Positions 23,071 to 37,500 of a stretch of 64,000 nt of DNA are shown here, in pieces. The position numbers and the translations under genes are program-made. The DNA comes from Apophysomyces variabilis (Eukaryota; Mucoromycota; Mucoromycetes; Mucorales; Mucoraceae): positions 317,410 through 381,409 of the forward strand of contig MZZL01000384.1 in assembly GCA_002749535.1 (NCBI GenBank), written 5' to 3'. The notes under the pieces were generated by a model. The model saw only the letters and a list, made by a program, of their open reading frames with translations, did not search any database and was not told the origin of the DNA. Each line of letters starts with the position of its first letter. Position 1 is the first letter of the stretch.

Positions 23071-26000
23071 CTAAGAAACTTTCTTCAACGGACCAGAAAA
23101 ATGCCCGTGAGTTTCTGCGCGAACGTGAGCATAATCTTTCCCACCAAAACTGTAAAGCCGAGTTACGTAAATGGCATGCGTTTCAAAAGGTCCGAACCTA
23201 CCTCTCAAAGAGAAACTCGGTTAGAAGATAGTAAACGTTTTGGTTTGCGTTGTGATAGCGAATGGCATGGTTATTGTCGGAAAAAAACTGAACACGATAG
23301 TTGTGCACATTAGCTTGAGTCAGTTTGTCTACAAGCACTGCCGAATGTTGAAAGTGGACTAACGAAATAGAATGGTTAAACCATTTTGTTAACTATATAC
23401 TGTGTCAACCACTTACCGTTATCGTCACCAGTGCCATGCACAAGTAGATACTTTGCGTTTTCGAAGCCTGTCATGTTGTTAACTGCACTGTCGACATAAC
23501 CTTGAGGGTTCAGCTCAGGTGTGAGCATGTATCGCTCCGTGTAAATCGAATCTGTAGGATTAAGTAATGTCGACATTGGTTTGCTTCAGTGGCTCTTACC
23601 ATAGAATCGCCAGTCTGTCACCGGAGCGACAGCTAAACCTGCTCCGAAAACACCATCATTGGCCTCCAACACCTTAGTTGTCATGTATCCACCGTAGGAC
23701 TGGGAGAAACGGGAATTGTTACCACATTAAGAAGTCTTATTAAAATATACGCTCCTACCCAGCCCCAGATCGCTATTCTTGACTCATCGACGTAGTCCAG
23801 ACTAGCCCAGTATCGACCAGCATTGACTTGATCGATCGTTTCTAATTCACCCAACCGTCTTCTGACGCCTACTCGGTATTTCCGTCCTCGAAAACCAGTA
23901 CCACGACCGTCAACCTACATTACTTGTTGAACTCAAAATTCCCTGAAACACAGGACAACTACTTACCGTGACAACAATATAACCTAGTTGGCTTGCTACG
24001 AATGTATGCCAACTGAGATCATATTGATAAGAGACTAGCTGCGAGCTAGGGCCACCATACACGTGAAACAGAACTGGGTACTTCAATGACGCATCGAAAG
24101 AAGGAGGTAGGATCTCCATGGCGTTCATGTCTATAATTTCGCATGAAATCCTCCGATTCCAATCTTAAGCTATCTTGATGACTTACCAATATTACCACTG
24201 CGGACATTTGTCATGCGGACACGTGGCAGACTGTAATCTTTCAAGAGTGTTTTTAGCTCTGTGTTATTCTCAAGGAGAACTTCGAATGAATTGTCGTCAA
24301 CGCTCTTTACAACCGTTGTAGGTATATCCGGCCCAAGATAATCCAGAACGTAAAATCCAGCCTTTGGTGTAAAAGTGACAGCATAATAAGCATGTACGTC
24401 AGGATCATCAGGACATGTACGACACGTCTTGGTTAGAGCAGGATCCTCGCTTTCCAAGGAAATGCTATATAGATGACGCTCCAAAGGGGATAACTCAGTG
24501 GATATGAAATGCCTGATAAAGTTTGCGATCGTTCAATAGAACTAATAAAGCATTCCTTCAAGGGGTGTGCACTTACACGAGCTGACGTGACTTATCCACA
24601 ACAACCGTACCAGCTACAACCTCCCATTCGCCCGACGTAAGCCAGACAGGTTTATCTTTACCTGTGCTAAAGATAGCCAGATGAGCAAAACCATCCTTAT
24701 TATCAGCAACATCCAGATAGCGGATAATTCCTTGGTCTGATGATAGAAAGACCATTGTTGGCGTTGCGGGTACATCAACCCAGCCTCCATCATCTGGTTT
24801 GTAATCGCGCGCAACAGTTGCAGTGGCTTTGTGCAAGCCGTCCGCCAAAGCTACCACAATGGTCAATTGATGATCCTGAACACGGTTGGTCTGTTTAAAC
24901 AGAAGATGAGAATGTGACTCTGTTGCCCATGTTACTTCTGTTATGATACGGTCATTAAGTTCAAAATCCTTATATTCTTTGTTCTTGATGCTCTGTATCG
25001 CCATCTTTTCGTCCGTTGTGACCAATAGAGACGCATCCTCAGGCAGCGAATAAACATATAAAGATACTAAAGGATTAGGAGCACCGGCCTGGAAAGTATA
25101 ATGTTAATATAAATACCAACAAACTATGTTCTTCTCTTTTACTCCTTTGCTTTTTTTTCTTTACCTTGGGATATCTGATCTTTAATTCTTCGGGATAGGA
25201 CTGATTAGACGTAGTATATAGCGCCATATGGAATTCAGGTACTGTGGTCTCATCCAGTCTCAGATAAGCCAGGTGAGTCGAATCCGGCGACCACCAAACA
25301 GCGAAATTTGTACCGAATACTTCCTCTAGAAATAAGACCCGTCTCTATGGGATCTGAAAGCAATCCGAAGCATACCTTCATATACCCAGTCAGGTACACC
25401 ATTGAATACCGTGGCTGATCCATCAAATGTCACTTGCTTATGCGATTTCAAGTCAGTGACATATAAGTTATTCTCTTTCACATAGGCCTAAATGGAACAC
25501 TTCGTTTTTTAACAAACGGGCATTAATGTTTGTCAGCCATACCACTTGATGGCCAGTTGGACTCCAAACTGCGTATGCTATTTTAGGCTCTTCGTCTACA
25601 ACCGTATCTGCCGTTAACGGTGTGATTGATCGATTCGCGAGGTCATAGATAAAGACATTCGAAAAATAAGAATGCCGATATTGCTACAGAGAGAGTATTG
25701 TCAGCATCAGCGGTGGACTACATTGATAATATTCCGTACACTTGTCTTGTTTGTCCAGAACATTAAATACTTCGCATCAGCGGAGATCTCAAACGATTGT
25801 ACGTTGAGCAAACCATGGTCCACGATCTAAGTAAATAGTGACGACCGCTTAACGCCTGACATGTAATTCCTCTCAGATAACCACTTACCAAGTCATTGGC
25901 GTTGACATACACTTGACTTTTTCTGTCCTGAATGGATTCAAGAATAATATTGTCCGTTTCAGGGTCTCTGTACGTAAAAATACCGTCTCTCGGATCTATG

Positions 26001-26627
26001 CCATTCTCTCTGTAAGATGAAGATAGAAAAGCATAAGGAAACAACTTTTTTACCATTTTGTACCCATACGAGGGTTGGACGTTTAGGTGTAAAAGACGAG
26101 TTGTACAAGTCATCAAATTCAATGCGCTTCTGCAAAGATTCATCGCCTTCCTCCAAAATGCTCACTAATACCTGTCGCTAAATGCTACAATTTCTTCATA
26201 TGTACGAGTCTACCTTGGCTTAACTTTCCCAAGGCTATTCCCCAAATGGTTCCTGCCACTAATAGGACGAGAAGGAAACTTGCACAAGTCCAGTTAAACA
26301 GGGACTTCAATAGATAGTGTATCAGTCGCGCGCTGTATTTGCAACACTTTGCTCCAGACTTATCAAGCAGAATTTTACCTTGCTATGATTCACTTTTTCA
26401 TCGTAGTTTACTTCGTTCGTTGGAAACAGTCTTTGCTGGACCTCATCATCATTCTCTCGATAAGACTGATGGTTCAAATGTTGGCTGTAATCGTCATCAT
26501 CTTGATAACTTGTTCTGATAAAATATGTTGCATTCTCGTCATAATGATCATTTCCCGCGTTTTCGTTGCTAGCTATGTGGCGATCACGGGCGTCGATAAT
26601 GGAATCGCTCGGCGCTTCTGCACTCAT
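23071..26627 (-). CDS. Membrane dipeptidyl aminopeptidase (DPP IV family, S9B)
   Basis: This type II membrane serine peptidase removes X-Pro/Ala dipeptides; fungal relatives are Ste13 (Golgi) and Dap2 (vacuole). I read 16 exons from 26627 to 23071, 899 residues. An acidic cytosolic tail of about 85 residues precedes one span ([20 protein letters not shown]). A beta-propeller follows ([15 protein letters not shown]). In the hydrolase domain the nucleophile Ser744 lies in GWSYGG, split by an intron at 23759/23699; Asp is in GTGDDN (about 819-820) and His852 in SDNNHAI. The last two exons (23358-23202, 23149-23071) replace an earlier in-frame TAG at 23200 by splicing; if that intron is not used the protein ends FLFER. 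Start 26627 was chosen because the upstream extension lacks an ATG. Confidence 0.92.
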
Positions 26628-27014
26628 GTCCACGTAAGAGCGAAAACAAGTGTGTAACAAACAATGACAAACCAAAACGGACACAAAATCCTAAAATAGG
26701 TAGAGCAGGGCATCGTTGATTGTTTCATACAATCTATACATGAACAAAGCCATGTTAGATGAACCTACGTTTGGCCAAATGATTGCCTATTCCTAAGTCC
26801 TCCATACAATTTCCTGCTAGTTATCACCTTTGTGATATTCCCCAAAATATATGGCCTGTTTGCGATCCCTGTTGAAGCTGACCTCGAACAAATAAACGAA
26901 CTTTCTCTGCTTCGCAACACCATCGTTTCCTTCCTACCATGTCTTCCACAAAACGAACGTCGTTTTCTTTTATTTTGACCATTTACAGCACATTAAAAAA
27001 AAAAGCCTAGCTAT
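26628..27014. other. Intergenic, peptidase promoter and enolase 3' end
   Basis: About 390 bases with an A-run at 26994-27004, likely in the enolase 3' UTR. Nothing else is seen. Confidence 0.6.
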
Positions 27015-28987
<1,973 letters not shown>

Positions 28988-30582
28988 TTAATTCATTTTG
29001 CCCAATTCTGCCTTTTTCTTTAATGACCGTTCGGCTCTATATAATGCACCATCTACCATGCTAGCGACAGTGAAAATACCACCTACAATGGCACACAGAC
29101 TAGTTAGAAAGCTTGCTAGCGACTGACGACTTTCTGAATAGATCACACGCATAGGCGAAAAGTCCATAAAAAAGAAAACACCTATATTCATGCATTAAGT
29201 TTATGCTCCGTCAATGTCATTGTGTATATGGGCAAATTATCCTACCTGGAAGGCCGCCTGTAGGTTGAACGGACAAATCACGTTCCTGTCGGCTAACCGA
29301 ATATTGGAAAGTGTCTAGAACGTATCCGCTAACGTAATTAACTTGAGTGGGAACGATCTTCAAATGATACTGATACATCAGTGCAGCTGGAGTGGAAGCG
29401 AGTATAAGACATGATAGTCCAAAGCTTGAGGAAGATTACTTACGGTTAGCCTTATCCCGCATGGTACCATCAAGTGGGTTGGTCAGAGCGTTCATTTTTG
29501 TACGTTTTTGTTTATGTGCCTGATGATCTTGATTGCCAAATTGGAGATGATGGATCTTATGAACGAAATCATGATGAGCAAGTAAGTAGGCGCGCACATC
29601 ATGGACGTGAGACGATCCATGCGAAATTGCTTTTCCTGGGGAAAAATGGAAATTTCCGCGCGCCTTGCTTACTAGCAATTGTCCATGCATATTGCATCCT
29701 TCCGTGGATTGAGATTCCATTTTCTCGCGCCACCCCTCTTTAATACACTACAAAGCTCGTCAGTAATTGGCATCTGCCACGTAGAAACATTCTTTGCCCA
29801 ACAACTGTACCTGTTCAATAATATCTGGATTGAATGCCCAGCCCTGTTCAGCATAGAGCTGCTCCACCTCTTCACATGAATTGCAGCAACGACCCGCATT
29901 GGGACTCGCTCCATAACAGGGACCACAATAACCGTCGTCTTCCTTACGTAACGCCAATTCAGCACCTTTCAACGAATTACTCAACTCTTTTCTCCACAAA
30001 ATAAAATTAGTTTTTCACAGCACTCTCTCCTTGGCTCTTCTTCACCTTTAGGCTTATCTTTCTCAATTTCATTCCCATTGGCGTCGAGACGGACTTTAAA
30101 AACGTCATGTTCATAGCCTGTAACGTGTTGATCGCCTTCGTCCATAACGTCCAAGCTCAAAACTGTTTGATTTAGGACAATTAATACAAGGCATTAATCA
30201 GTAATAAAATAAGAAAACCCTACGGTAGCATGGCATATGCGGAAATGTGACATTAAAAGAAATTGGAAGTTTTTCCTATAAAAGATGGGATAAGACGATG
30301 AGGTATCCCTCTCTTCTCAGATACCGTTTTTCCACCATCCACAATGATTTCCTGTTGCAGTAATGGTGTCATATATCTGGATATCTCAAAAAGAACGAGG
30401 ATGGCAATGACAATCCCACTCACGGCAGTAACTGAGATAAATCAGTCAGGCACCGAGGCTTAAACGAAGGATGTATCAAGATTACCAGCAGCACCGGTAG
30501 TGGTCCTGACACGAAAGTCATCGAGAGTTTTCGCATAGGCATCTAACCGTCGAAAACGATGCCAAAAGGAATTCCGTGCCAT
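28988..30582 (-). CDS. ERV46: COPII vesicle cargo receptor Erv46 (ERGIC-3 family)
   Basis: Erv46 cycles between ER and Golgi with Erv41 and retrieves ER proteins. Eight exons: 30582-30486, 30431-30325, 30275-30224, 30162-30046, 29986-29811, 29747-29444, 29386-29246, 29181-28988; 395 residues (yeast 415). N-terminus RRLDAYAKTLDDFRVRT precedes the first span; the lumenal cysteine motif YCGPCYGA...RCCNSCEEV, then CIKEGWREKM, EGCNMHGQLLVSKARGNFHF and YQYHLKIVPTQVNYVSGYVL follow; the C-terminal span is SLASFLTSLCAIVGGIFTVA. It is transcribed away from MCTS1 across a 157-base shared promoter. Confidence 0.95.
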
Positions 30583-30739
30583 GATGAGCTTCCAAAAAGG
30601 TTCAAAGACGGCCACTGGCAACCAGGATAGAGGGACTGTTTTTCCGATTCACTGGACACCAAGAAACGTGTGTGTCTGGCACTCAACATTTTTTTCCCTT
30701 TCTTCAGCTGTTCTCTATTGTAGCTGAAACAAGCATATC
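30583..30739. promoter_or_regulatory. Shared divergent promoter ERV46/TMA20
   Basis: Only 157 bases separate the start codons of two divergent genes, so both promoters must overlap here. No motif is claimed. Confidence 0.5.
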
Positions 30740-31539
30740 ATGTTCAAAAAGTAGGACATGTCAACAAGTATATGATATTCATTGCTTACGCCGTTCAAAC
30801 GCCCGGCGTCATCAGATTTAGTTTCCAGGAGAATATCGCAGGACAATCACAATTGAAATCCTCGGTCCAACGCGCCATTCGCAGCAAACTGGTGGAGCAA
30901 TACCCAATGCTCGAACCTATCCTTGACGATTTGATTCCAAAGAAAACGCCCATTGTCCAGATCAAGGGGTAACATGATTTACGACGCAACTGGGACAAAA
31001 TTTTGATCAACTCAGTATAGCCATGAACATATTTCGTTTTTGTCCGTGAACGGTGAAATTCTTTTCTTTCAACACTTCGATGGACCCTTCTTTCCCACAC
31101 TTAAACTGCTGCATAAATGTAGGAAGATATTTAGCACTGAACAAGCAAACCATCCTGAACATTTCCTTTATTTGTTATGACAACAGATCCCGATATCCTT
31201 CCTAAACTTCAGGTGGACCGAGGTGCTATCAAGTTTGTCTTGTCTGGTGCCAACATTATGTGTCCCGGTTTGACGTCGAGAGGCGCGCGTATGGACCACG
31301 ACTTGCCTAACGGCTCCGTAGTAGCTATTATGGCAGAGGGTAAAGAAAACGCTTTGGCTGTTGGACTGTTGAAGATGAGCACAGAGGACATGTAAGTGTT
31401 AAAAAGCTTTACATACATGCATTCCATATTGCTATTTTTCTTATCATACGTTTTTATTTGTAGCCGTAAAATTAATAAGGGCATTGGATGTGATAATATC
31501 CACTATCTGACAGATACTCTGTGGAAGGAAATTGTTTAG
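30740..31539 (+). CDS. TMA20: MCTS1/Tma20 ribosome recycling and re-initiation factor
   Basis: Tma20 pairs with Tma22 (DENR) to release deacylated tRNA from 40S subunits after termination. Five exons (30740-30750, 30816-30968, 31021-31118, 31187-31391, 31464-31539) give 180 residues, the length of human MCTS1. The first coding exon is 11 nt (MFK plus two bases). Then [53 protein letters not shown], and the PUA domain [20 protein letters not shown], ending [19 protein letters not shown]. Confidence 0.95.
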
Positions 31540-32005
31540 ATACATGTACACACAATATATACATAAGAATACGCATACATCGAGTAAACTACCAGAAAGA
31601 TGGGGAAACAGTAAAGAAAAAGAAAGGATCAAATTCTGTTTGATTAGCAAGGATCATCGTAAATTGCTGTTTCAGTAGGCCAAACGGGCGTCTTCAAACT
31701 ATTTTCCGCCAGACAATGTTGGGTAACTAGCCTACGGTTTACGGCTCTATCACAGTTGCAAAAGCGACCAGATCGAAACAGTTGTTATGTACAGAAAATT
31801 CTACGCTTTTTTTGTTTTTGTGTATTAAAGTTCTAATATTGTTTATGACCTATGCTTTGATGATAAACGATGATTATACCGAAGTATAACCAATGTAAGA
31901 GAAATAATTCCGGACCTGCTCTCAAAGTTTGTTTACTGCTCAAGTTTTTTACGGTATGTTATAAAAAAGAGCTTTGTCTTTGACATCTCAACAAGAGTTC
32001 GGAAA
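31540..32005. other. Intergenic
   Basis: About 470 AT-rich bases between two plus-strand genes. No further feature is seen. Confidence 0.6.
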
Positions 32006-32369
32006 ATGCTATCAAAACTTATTGTCATTTCTCTACTCGCTCTACTAGCACATCACGCTAGCTCAGGTGCAAAACAGTGATAGACTGGTTCATGCCGCTA
32101 CTGATGAACTAAAAACTGACTACCTTGTTTATATGTAAAATATAGCACCGGTAACAAACCAGATCAAACCTCTCTTTCATCTTAGTCAAGATCAAGTCAA
32201 TACCTTTAATAGCTCGCCATCTTCCAACTTGCCAGAATATCGATCTAGCGATAGTCCAGTGATGGCCGATAAAAGCGTCCCTGTGGAACTAGAGACAATG
32301 CAAGAAGACGATGAGGACGGTAACGACGATGAAAATGACGAAGAAGACATAGTGTCGGTAGAAGAATAA
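32006..32369 (+). CDS. Small secreted acidic protein (94 residues)
   Basis: Two exons (32006-32066 and 32146-32369). Exon 1 encodes a signal peptide (MLSKLIVISLLALLAHHASS); the intron GTGCAA...ATATAG is phase 1 and 79 nt. The mature part is rich in Ser, Asn and Pro and ends in a strongly acidic tail with repeated Asp/Glu (last 25 residues). It has no cysteine and no known domain. Small secreted proteins of this kind are common in fungi, but this one has no function I can assign. Support comes from the signal sequence, clean splice sites and an open frame; expression is unproven. Confidence 0.6.
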
Positions 32370-32815
32370 TCATCCAGTTGTCAATTATACATATATAAAA
32401 CAAAAAGAAAAACCCAATTGTTCTCTGTGCAATTGAATTGCCTGCTTGAAAATAAATCATCCTCATGACGTGGTCTACTTTGTAGAGCAATCTGTTTGCT
32501 TGCTTGTCTTTTAGGGTATAAGATTTACTTACAATGACGAAAAAAAAAAAGAATACAAATAAGTAATAAAGATAAGGTAGTAGAGGCTGTAGTAAACTAT
32601 ATATACTTTTCTGCTATTGTTCCCAATCCCGTCCGAAATATATCGATATATACGTAAAGAAATAGAAAATAAGCAATAAAACATAGAAAGGAAAAGAAGA
32701 AGAAAAACAAGCAATGACAGCCTCGATAGTAAACAAAAAAAAAGCAAAAGGGTAAAGAATATGTGCGTATATATATAACTGGGGTGGGTTATCAATTTCT
32801 GTTCTCGTTTGCTTC
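32370..32815. other. Convergent spacer, A-rich
   Basis: A-rich and GA-rich sequence with several TATATA stretches between two convergent genes; likely 3' UTRs. Long minus-strand frames here are low complexity and not believed. Confidence 0.6.
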
Positions 32816-34570
32816 TCATACAGTAGAAGTCAATGGTTGCTTGGATGCTGGAGTGTGTGTGGCAATGAGATGAACTTGTCGACGCGTCAAAATACAGCCC
32901 AGGTCCCCAAGAATGGACTCCGCACAGATAAAGAGCACATGCCAGATCTGTATAGTAAATAAAATGAAACGGAGGATTTGGTTCGTTTGTCTAGCTGTGA
33001 TCGGGATTGTGCCCAGCTCTTCGTCATTTAATGTATGGTCTCTGTTTGACGAAAACGATTCGGCAAGCTCCAAAGCGAGTTCGGAAGTGCGCCAGATTTC
33101 TCCAGAGAAATCAGGAATTCGTAGATGCAAACGTCCCGTGACCCTTGCTGTCTTTTCTCTGGATTGAATGGCACCATAAGTATACGAAGACGAGGGGCAA
33201 GATGTCTGAACAGGCATCGCATTATTGGTCTCGATGGTCATTATATCAGCTAGTGACTGGTACGAAACAACGGGACTACTGATAGACGCCGGATCACTAG
33301 TGGAAGGGAACTGTTCTGAAGAGGACGAACCCGTCATGATGGATATCCGGTCGCTCACCGACTCGCTGGTTTCCATGCAGGTTTGCTCTCGTGATATTGG
33401 TGCGTTTCTTTCGTCATAACTGATTTCCAGACGCTGAGCTGGTGCAGCTTGCGAAAACTTATTATTCTCTGTCTGATACTTGACGATACTCGAGGGGAAT
33501 GTTTGTTCAGACCGGTACCAGTTTACTAGCTCTGGCGACATGGTTAATCCTGAACCTTCAAATGACTCCTCTCCATCCTCTTCTCCTTCCAATTGCTGAT
33601 GGTGACGCTGATAAAGACTGCAATACTCTGCACCAGTATGATTACTCGTGGGATACTCGTTTGAAGAAGTATAGGGTGACAACTTTTGATGACGGCCTTG
33701 GCCCATCCACGAATTCTCGTCCAGCATTGGACAGATGGTAAATTCACTGTCACAGGTCGTATATCCTGGTTTCTTAAGGGAGACATCTTCTTCATCATTG
33801 TCAATGCAACATCCTTCCGGAGCGGGTGCAGCCATCATGACGACATCACTGTCCATAACCGTATATGCATCTACGTGGCCGTAGCCGTTCCTTACGTCTG
33901 AATCATCTTCGTCGTCTTCATCCCAGTCTAACGGTATGAGATCGATATGATCGCATGGATCACTTTGCGGTGTAAGTGGTGGCGTGAACATAAAGTCATC
34001 ACCTGATAGTAACACAGTTGGACGAACATTGGATATGCCTAGCAAGATCTGTTGGGATTTGCTGTACATGTTATGTAGATGCCAATTTTCTAAGAAGGAA
34101 TAGGGTGTTCTTCGGCGACATTCAGGATGGTTTTGTCGAGCGAACTTGTTGATGGTTGCATAAAATGTACGAGTTGCCATGGTGTACTGTACATTTTCGT
34201 TCGGCACGAGATCTGATTTTGATGTCGACGAGGCTGCTGGTAGCACTAATTGCTGTGGTTGTGACGAAGGGTCAAAAGGGACTTGTTTGAAGTCCATGTA
34301 TTCATCGAGCAGGCCAGGAGTATTTTCATGCTGATTCAGAAAGAAAAACTCGTCTTCGTCCTCTTCCCCTGTCGGAGTCTCTTGTTGGTGATCTTGATAT
34401 TTGTCCATCGGTTTGTTATCAAGGTACTGTGTGCTATGATAATAGAAATCGTCTGTCTGTTGTTCTTCTGTAATGTCTACTTGGTCATGTCTGTGATTGC
34501 CAAGAGACATTTCAGGGATCGCATGAGTACCTATGGAAGTAGGTACAGGTGTGGTTGGAACATATAACAT
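32816..34570 (-). CDS. Hypothetical 584-residue disordered protein
   Basis: A single long exon starting at an ATG. The N-terminal third is acidic (EEDEDEFFF). A short ordered-looking block follows (TMATRTFYATINKFARQNHPECRRRTPYSFLENWHLHNMYSKSQQ, given here only to mark residues about 131-175), then FMFTPPLTPQ, DWDEDDEDDSDV, and a Ser-rich region. Near residue 500 GRLHLRIPDFSGEIW looks structured, and a hydrophobic stretch RFILFTIQIWHVLFICA lies close to the C-terminus. No known domain recognised; regulatory or transcription-factor-like composition is an impression only. Confidence 0.6.
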   Translation of the reverse strand: MLYVPTTPVPTSIGTHAIPEMSLGNHRHDQVDITEEQQTDDFYYHSTQYLDNKPMDKYQDHQQETPTGEEDEDEFFFLNQHENTPGLLDEYMDFKQVPFDPSSQPQQLVLPAASSTSKSDLVPNENVQYTMATRTFYATINKFARQNHPECRRRTPYSFLENWHLHNMYSKSQQILLGISNVRPTVLLSGDDFMFTPPLTPQSDPCDHIDLIPLDWDEDDEDDSDVRNGYGHVDAYTVMDSDVVMMAAPAPEGCCIDNDEEDVSLKKPGYTTCDSEFTICPMLDENSWMGQGRHQKLSPYTSSNEYPTSNHTGAEYCSLYQRHHQQLEGEEDGEESFEGSGLTMSPELVNWYRSEQTFPSSIVKYQTENNKFSQAAPAQRLEISYDERNAPISREQTCMETSESVSDRISIMTGSSSSEQFPSTSDPASISSPVVSYQSLADIMTIETNNAMPVQTSCPSSSYTYGAIQSREKTARVTGRLHLRIPDFSGEIWRTSELALELAESFSSNRDHTLNDEELGTIPITARQTNQILRFILFTIQIWHVLFICAESILGDLGCILTRRQVHLIATHTPASKQPLTSTV

Positions 34571-37500
34571 AACTAAATTCTTTATAGATAAAATAAAAGA
34601 CTCTGTAAGTTAATACATTGAACATAATTTCATACATACATTATTAAGTAGTAAATGAACTCACTGTACAAAACTATACAGAAAAACTAAAAGAAATCAG
34701 AGATAGAAAAAGGGAAAAGAAGAAAAAGCAAAGAGACAAAAAAATTAAACAAAAAAAAGCATGACCATGGAGAGTGAATTTCATTTTTTTGTGAAACGCA
34801 AGACTTTCTTTCATGACGACATAGAAAGGAGATCTTCCCTCTGAGGAAGAACCGATCTAGTCTGATAAAACTATGTAGTAACCCAATTCCGGACAACGCA
34901 TATTTTTCTGTACGATCTTCCCCTTCTTTGCTTGAAGCAAAACTAATGGCGGAGATAGCAAAGCAACTGCCGTCTTGAGCTTCCGCTGGTAGGACAAACA
35001 ATACCGCAACAAAAAAAATCACGCAATGTAGAGGTATACAGTAAAAGAGACTCAACTATAAGATGCACGCATCGTATCGTTCATATTTTAAATTGGATTA
35101 ATACGGCATCTGCATGCAAATTTCATTTACGGTGCATTGACCAAGTCCTGACGGATGTCTCCCCGTCCCATATGCGTCTCCAGGGTTGCTCAAGCTGTCT
35201 CATTGGGTTTAGGTCGTACAAAACCCCAATTCCACATTTGTATCATCAATATCTTCTTGGTCAACATGTCGATCTGGTGGAAAACTGAAATACACTTTCT
35301 GTCCCGCTTATGGAAATAGTGCCCAGGCGAAATAGAAAGAATTCCACTTAAATTGTGTTGTTAACCAAGATTCAGTTTACATCTTTTTCTTTTTCTTTTT
35401 TATTCACGTCTAAATGCCCACCTGACTATCAGGGAAACAATTGGCCCTGGCGTGTGACAGATTTTGTTACAGATGATATCTATGGACGTCTATATAGAGA
35501 ACAGGCAAACGTAATTAATAAGCCCACTTACGATACATGAATTACTCCCTATATGTTATCTAAATGTTTTTTTAACACGATGTAAAAAAAAGTTTACAAC
35601 TACAAATAGGAACAAAGGTAATTGTCATACCCAGAATTGCGAAGCGATAATTAGAAAACATGTACAATGCAAGATCTCCTAACTGTTGTCAGATCTACTG
35701 CTCCAAATGGATGGTTTTACTTATTTAAATTGGAATATATATCGGGTTACTACATGAACCCAACGAAACTTACTTCACTTTGCACAGGGCAAAAATCTGC
35801 CTTGGTAAACGATGAAACGTCTTTTATTTTATATTCCGAGATCGGATATACTTTATTGAGAAATTGCAGGTGATGAAGCGATGTTTGTGATACCCCGCAT
35901 ATGAACCAAAGAATAACAATGTACTTGTATTTGTCAAGCAATGGTTCTGAAGAACCTTGGACAGCCTGCTCACAAGATGAGGACTTTATTTCCGGGTACA
36001 TTATTAACCGGAGAGGAGTGAGTAAAGTTTCGGTGGCACCTCCATGGTTGTACTAAGAATCCTTGATATCCACTCAATGAAATAACAATGTAAGCAGGAA
36101 AATGTATCCGATGTGTAGTTTTCTTATCGACGCTTAGTAACTATTGGTCTATATAGCGGGAAGTCAACTGTGTCATACTGGTCACACGAAAAGCGACAAC
36201 TGTACGACGACTGCTTCCAGAACATACATGCCTTCAATATCGATATTCGTATATTGTACGATGCCGGCAAGAAGGACTTTGATATTATCGTAGGCAAAAT
36301 TGCAAAGGATAGTGAACCTGCGAAATATGCACCGATCTTGGCAAGCTAAAGAGAAAGGAAAGACGTGCTAGACAATCTCTTAAAGACGGTATTTCACAAC
36401 AATATAGCGAAGAAGCTGGAGGGCTGAATTCTGCAAATGGCTGATAAATCACAATCTTGTGCTGTATCCCCTGCTTGAAGTGCGTTGATTACATTTTGTT
36501 TCCTTGGGTTCTAGGGCATAAGTACAGCTATCAACAGTGCATCTTGATGCTCCAGGTCTGTACATTGCAATACCACAGCGAAGATTATAACTTCTATCAA
36601 GCATTGGATCTAAGTCTTGATCTGATACTAAACTGTCGAGTTTGCTTGTTTTCTGCAAGTTATTGGCTCTGCTGCTTTGATTGTACTTATAGCTTTTTCC
36701 TACCGAACAGCAAGGAGTCCAACAACTGACAACGATGCTGCGATCACAAATAAACCTTCTTGAGGCCAGAAGGAGATCGATGGGTGTCACGCTGAACAGA
36801 GTTCAACCTGCCCTCTCTGATTGTTTCATGAAATTATGGATGCCACCCAGCTGGTATAGTCCACCAAGAGACGCTCAAGCAATTTCTCCTGTCCGCGAGG
36901 AATATATTTGGCGCTGGTTTGTATCGTATGGGAAGAATTAATAAAGAAAATGAGTACGATGTATTTGCGTGTTCAGAAGAAATCAACGAAGCGGATGAAT
37001 TTGGATGGTTTCAAACTGCTTCAGGAAAACTGTATAATAATCTAATAAATGTTCATCAGCATAAGAATTCCTATGAATAATTGGGTGCAAAAAAGGATGG
37101 CTGTTTGCTAGCTACGTCGACAGGTTGATAAAGCTGTCAGACAATTATTGCATGGGTTTATTGATGGGTTAAGTTGTATAAAATAGTGCATATATGGAGA
37201 ATAGCACTGTAAGGAAGACGTGCATACGCCCCGTGCTTATTAGATGAAATGCGAAAAATATTATGTTCTAGAAGGTTAGAGGGAGGAACTTTTCAATTAC
37301 ATTTGGATATCATGTGCTGACCATTGTAGCAAACATACGTAACCATATCAGGTCAGTCGAAGGCTGCAGCAACAATTGCTCCAGAGCGAACACATCTTTT
37401 ACCGATTAGCTGAATGTGGCTTCATTTTCTGATGCTGTAAGTTTGTGATAAGGACTGCATCACTTTTCTTTGCATTAGGTGGCAAACATACGTCCCTTTA

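Noticed and set aside
23101..23313. Plus-strand 70-codon ORF after RFC5
   Set aside because: It is antisense to the last two exons of the peptidase gene.
32529..32819. Minus-strand hydrophobic frame
   Set aside because: It is low-complexity translation of an A-rich 3' UTR region.
34687..35055. Minus-strand frame resembling a secreted protein
   Set aside because: It lacks an ATG and lies in the leader region of the 584-residue gene; the low-complexity tail is A-rich DNA.
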